64,000 nucleotides of DNA from Siphonodentalium dalli (Eukaryota; Mollusca; Scaphopoda; Gadilida; Siphonodentaliidae): contig CP136061.1 of NCBI GenBank assembly GCA_032622095.1, positions 35,035,797 to 35,099,796 of the forward strand, read 5' to 3'. A program made the position numbers and the translations under genes. A model generated the notes under the pieces. The model had not been told where the DNA came from. It saw only the letters and a program-made list of their open reading frames with translations, and searched no databases. Below, piece after piece: positions 60,480 to 64,000 of this stretch; within the stretch, counting starts at the first letter, position 1; each line of letters opens with the position of its first letter.

Positions 60480-60923
60480 CCCTTTACCCAACAGAACGGA
60501 CCTGTGCCAATTCATTCTCTTATATATGCGAGTCGACCATAGGTCGCCTCGCATATATAAGAGAATGCATTGGCTTAACACATATTAAAAATGATAAAAT
60601 TGTCAAAGAATGTAGACAAATATTATAAAATTGTTAAAAAATGTAAGAAAAAATTATAAAATTGTAAAAAAGAAATGGTAAAAAGTGTTAAAAAACGAAT
60701 TTGTTTAGGTCAATGCATTCTCTTATATATGCGAGGCGACCTATGGTCGACTCGCATATATAAGAGAATGCATTGGCACAGGGGCATAACTATAACCATC
60801 ACAATGTGGTCAATGAACCGGTTCCAATGCTATTCATATATGTATGTTATTGAGACAGACCGAAGATATTTTGGGCTGTTGAAGCTTTATTTGGGCGTTT
60901 ATGGCCATTTGTTGGGTAAAGGG
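60480..60923 (+). mobile_element. Family I hairpin MITE with perfect TTAA duplication
   Basis: 444 bp, TTAA at 60476-60479 and 60924-60927. Hairpins at 60509-60572 and 60709-60777. Same orientation and length as the copy inside the Penelope gene. Confidence 0.95.
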
Positions 60924-61138
60924 TTAAAACGTAGTGATTGTGAGCTTATACAGTTCTACCCTAGAACGCAGCTATAGCAAAAAACTATCATAAATTATAT
61001 TATAGTGTCGGATCTTTCTTTATGAAGTTTTTGGTAATCTGTAAACAACATGTATATTACATAGGAATATTTTAGGAGGGGGTTTACTTGTTTGTCCGAA
61101 AATGTAACATCAAGATTGCCTTTTTTTACCTTTTTAAA

Positions 61139-61296
61139 TAAGGATTAACTGTCATGTGGACTGTTTTTATGGAGATGTAACGGTGAGGTAAGTGGACATA
61201 ACTTGTGTAAAACCCGAAGGGTTTTACATACAAGTTATGTCCACTTACCTCACCGTTACATCTCCATAAAAATAGTCCACATGACAGTTAATCCTT
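61139..61296. repeat. Near-perfect palindrome, 158 bp
   Basis: Arms of about 77 nt ('aaggattaactgtcatgtgg', 'ggagatgtaacggtgaggta') meet at aaaaccc-gaa-gggtttt near 61215. Only two or three mismatches, so young or maintained. No coding. Confidence 0.9.
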
Positions 61297-61299
61297 ATA

Positions 61300-62988
61300 T
61301 TTATATACATTTAGCGAAAAAGCTACTTTTGTAAATATATTTAAATCGAAAAGTGTATCGTGACAAGATCAGCCCAAAATACCCAATAGCACCCTTGGCA
61401 AAAGTTAATAGGAACAATTTCTCTTCATGTTGAAACCCGATGATGTATTAAGTCAATCCTGCGCGAGTCAAAATGCGCCCAAAGCACTACGCGTTCGTCT
61501 TTCCAAACCTAATGACGTATCGATGGTGTTATTAGCTTGGTGTTATTAGGCGTTGCGCATTCACCGAGAAATAACTGCAACTAGCCACGTGGGCGCCGAC
61601 CAATCAGAATGCTGGATTTAGTGATGACAACACTTAGTGTGTAAATATTAAAGATTGAGAGGTTCTTGGTAATGTTTCTGTTGCGACTATTGAGTAGTGC
61701 TGCTGTAGCTTATGCATGGACGTTTGGTCTCCGGTATTGTACGCGTATGTCTCAGAGATGAACACATTTAAGAATGACATGTTAATCGTCGCCTATTTCT
61801 GAGTAGCAAAGGATACACAATCTATCCAAATCGTGTACAGCTACCTTATATAGAATATGTAGCTAGTGCGGTTTGTTAAACTGTTTGTGTCCGCGAGATG
61901 GATTTGAGCATATATTGGGCGGGGCTCCTCCGGGTCCAATAGATGCCAAATCCCCCGAGAGGACCTAAACATTTTAAGCGACAATATTTGCTCAATATTT
62001 TATTTATCCATCGTACAATGCATTTTGTGAGGTTAATTTGTCTTGTTCCTCTGATTTACATTGGTTATCGGTACTTCGGTGACGCCCTTACATTATTTAT
62101 TAGATCAAGCAAACTAATTATCATTCACGGCAGCTTAGAGCGAAATAGTTCGTTGGTTTTTAAAATAGTTATTCTAAGCTGGCCTTGTTCTGATGGTTTA
62201 TATATGTTTTAGAGCGAAAAGCCGAAAACACATATCCGTTTACGAATTTTTTATCAATTTAACAATTGCGGTGAATAATGGGCGATAAAAACGTCTCAAA
62301 ATTACAATGACGTCATTTAGGTCGGTTGACGTCCCTAGCTACCTGCGCAATATACAATTACGTCATGAAAGTAGTACCGGTACTAACACAATAAAGCTAC
62401 GTTAACCTAATAAATCTACTTTGACGTAATATGAGGCAGGCTTTGTGTAGGCAATATAGGTGGTGAGCGGTGGATAAATATAACTTTGAGGTTGTGCGTC
62501 ATTTTTATCACCCTCTATCTCGACGGATGTTGTATAAACTTGCTGACAAGGAATCTTAAGTGTGGGAGAAGGTCACCCAGACAGATTCATCTCCACTTGA
62601 AGGTTTTGAATTAGTTGCCAAACAAATTAGATCGTGACAAGCACGCGATTGTATTTTGTCGACGTTTAGATTGAAAGCCTTGCTCGATGGCCAGCGATTC
62701 AATTTATTGCGGAGCTCCGACAGTTTATCAATCCTAGAAGTGGATCTGGGCTATCTCAACATTCGCTGTGGTAGAACCAGCGCAGCCTACTAAACAGCTG
62801 TGAGTGATAAGAGTGCGAAGGAGAGAAAGTCGGCCTTCATCGAAATTCAAAGCACGTTAGACAGATTCACTAACGCAAAATGGTATGAATTCTCCTATAG
62901 GAGATACCAATAAGAGATTGCTGAAGAAATAGTAGCCTATCGATCCCAGCAGTTTGCCGTAATAATCACAACAAGCACAACGACAAGC
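61300..62988. other. No gene recognised
   Basis: An 89-codon plus frame at 61943-62212 has a hydrophobic middle but no recognised motif. No repeats or RNA genes seen. Confidence 0.4.
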
Positions 62989-62992
62989 ATAA

Positions 62993-63374
62993 CCCTTTAC
63001 CCAACAAACCGGCCAAAACCGGCCAAATAAAGCTTCAACAGCCTAAATTATCTTGGGTCTGTCTCAATAAAACCATACAAATATGGATATCATTGGAACC
63101 GGCTCCTTGACCACATTGTGATAGTTACAGTTATGCCCTGTGCCAATGCATTCTCTTATATATGCGAGTCGACCATAGGTCGCCTCGCATATATAAGAGA
63201 ATGCATTGGCCTAAAAAAAATATTTTTTTACCATTTTTTCTTACATTCTTTAACAATTTTATAATTTGTAATGTGTTAAGCCAATGCATTCTCTTATATA
63301 TGCGAGGCGACCTATGGTCGACTCGCATATATAAGAGAATGCATTGGCACAGGGCCCTTCTGTTGGGTAAAGGG
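62993..63374 (-). mobile_element. Family I hairpin MITE
   Basis: 382 bp, orientation as at 33774 and 50676. Flanks ATAA (left) and TTAA (right, 63375-63378). Hairpins at 63142-63209 and 63280-63349. Its right TTAA is shared with the start of a family IV element. Confidence 0.9.
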
Positions 63375-63378
63375 TTAA

Positions 63379-63420
63379 AGGGGTACTGTGCACTAAATCC
63401 GGCCATTTATGGGACCATCT
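63379..63420 (+). mobile_element. Start of a family IV element (AGGGGTACTGTG)
   Basis: AGGGGTACTGTGCAC directly follows the TTAA at 63375-63378, matching the terminal motif at 5093. No matching right end was found before the window ends. Confidence 0.5.
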
Positions 63421-63616
63421 CCTATTATATTCAACAGAACATATGCAACAAATGAGTGAATTTGAGCCATGAATTAGTGCAAAATACACTTATGTGCTCT
63501 ATGAATGTTAACGATGCAAACAATATGATAATTATATTAAAATGAGTTTAATGTGCATAAACTTTCCAATCATATAGGTACTATGACATTGTATTGGAAC
63601 TTCCGACAGTTTCAAA

Positions 63617-63900
63617 GTTTGAGAAACCCCGTGTGGGCCAGGGGTAGAATAGGCCTACCGTCCCACTGCGAGGGGTCAAAATCCCCTGATGTGGCACCCT
63701 GTTTGCCGTGGGGTGCATCCCGTGAGGTGTGGTGTAGGAGTCCTGGAGATACTAGGGCGGTCGTATCACGTGAGGCATCGACCTGCGGATACGACTTAGC
63801 TCGTGGCCCTCTTCGGTCCTACATCTCTCTAATACGGGTGGTTGGGTTGACCCGACTCAATCAATCGGCTAGTCACGCCTCTCCACAGTGTTTCAGATTT
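63617..63900 (+). mobile_element. tRNA-derived SINE-like segment
   Basis: A GC-rich block in AT-rich surroundings begins 'gtgtgggccaggggtagaat', resembling a D-arm/A box. It has a T-arm-like hairpin AGGGGTCAAAATCCCCT (5-bp stem, 7-nt loop) near 63673-63690, at B-box distance. The following ~170 nt of structured sequence would be a SINE body. The 128-codon frame across it is a by-product. No tail or target duplication was defined. Confidence 0.45.
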
Positions 63901-64000
63901 AATTTTTGTTATATGTTGTATTGCTCGTCTGATGTTTGAAGTATTGTCGCCTGTGTTTTCATGTATGATGTTTCTGTTCTGTCTTGTCTCTGTTGTGTTC

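Noticed and set aside
63553-63939. 128-codon frame at the right edge
   Set aside because: Lies over the tRNA-like SINE block and has no protein features.

Overview
The window looks like nuclear DNA of an animal, most likely a marine lophotrochozoan and plausibly a mollusc. It is AT-rich and intron-bearing, with no operons, ribosome binding sites or compact genes, and most of it is short non-autonomous transposons and minisatellites. Motifs of the 'aagggggataactcc' kind and TGACCTTGACC minisatellites suggest a mollusc, but the species is inference. Most open frames of 60-170 codons are by-products of tandem repeats.

Four protein-related loci can be supported: (1) an internal exon of an unrecognised Ser/Lys/Arg-rich protein, minus strand, 26398-26598; (2) a two-exon OTU-like cysteine protease gene fragment, plus strand, 38972-39529; (3) a broken Penelope-like reverse transcriptase, minus strand, about 56040-57775; (4) two decayed non-LTR retrotransposon tails near 11227 and 48431.

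Layout. 1-5,000: edge of a dispersed ~365-bp element, a 30-bp minisatellite, a TTAA-flanked hairpin element, a 228-bp palindrome, a second minisatellite and a second ~365-bp copy. 5,000-16,290: TTAA elements, foldback repeats and mostly unassignable sequence. 16,294-24,417: a giant nested foldback, with short inverted ends, a 1.29-kb transposon inside it flanked by TTATAC, long inverted arms, a minisatellite core that changes orientation, and a further insertion in the right arm. 24,490-35,600: dispersed repeats, the Ser/Lys-rich exon, a TA-flanked element, a CCCTGATA element and paired hairpin MITEs. 35,679-44,644: a ~9-kb element whose two arms are inverted arrays of a ~180-190-bp GC-rich unit. 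It is flanked by CGATAG on both sides, carries the OTU gene in its centre and sits inside a copy of the ~365-bp element. 45,000-64,000: minisatellites, more hairpin MITEs, the Penelope remnant, a Helitron-like 3' end and a tRNA-derived SINE-like segment at the right edge.

Two themes recur. First, several unrelated short families all insert at TTAA. For two insertions the uninterrupted target can be read: one splits a Penelope codon run and the other splits a 94-bp satellite unit. Second, a near-perfect ~68-nt hairpin is reused about 20 times in at least two element families with different ends. The large inverted-array element with the OTU gene is the best candidate for an undescribed system.
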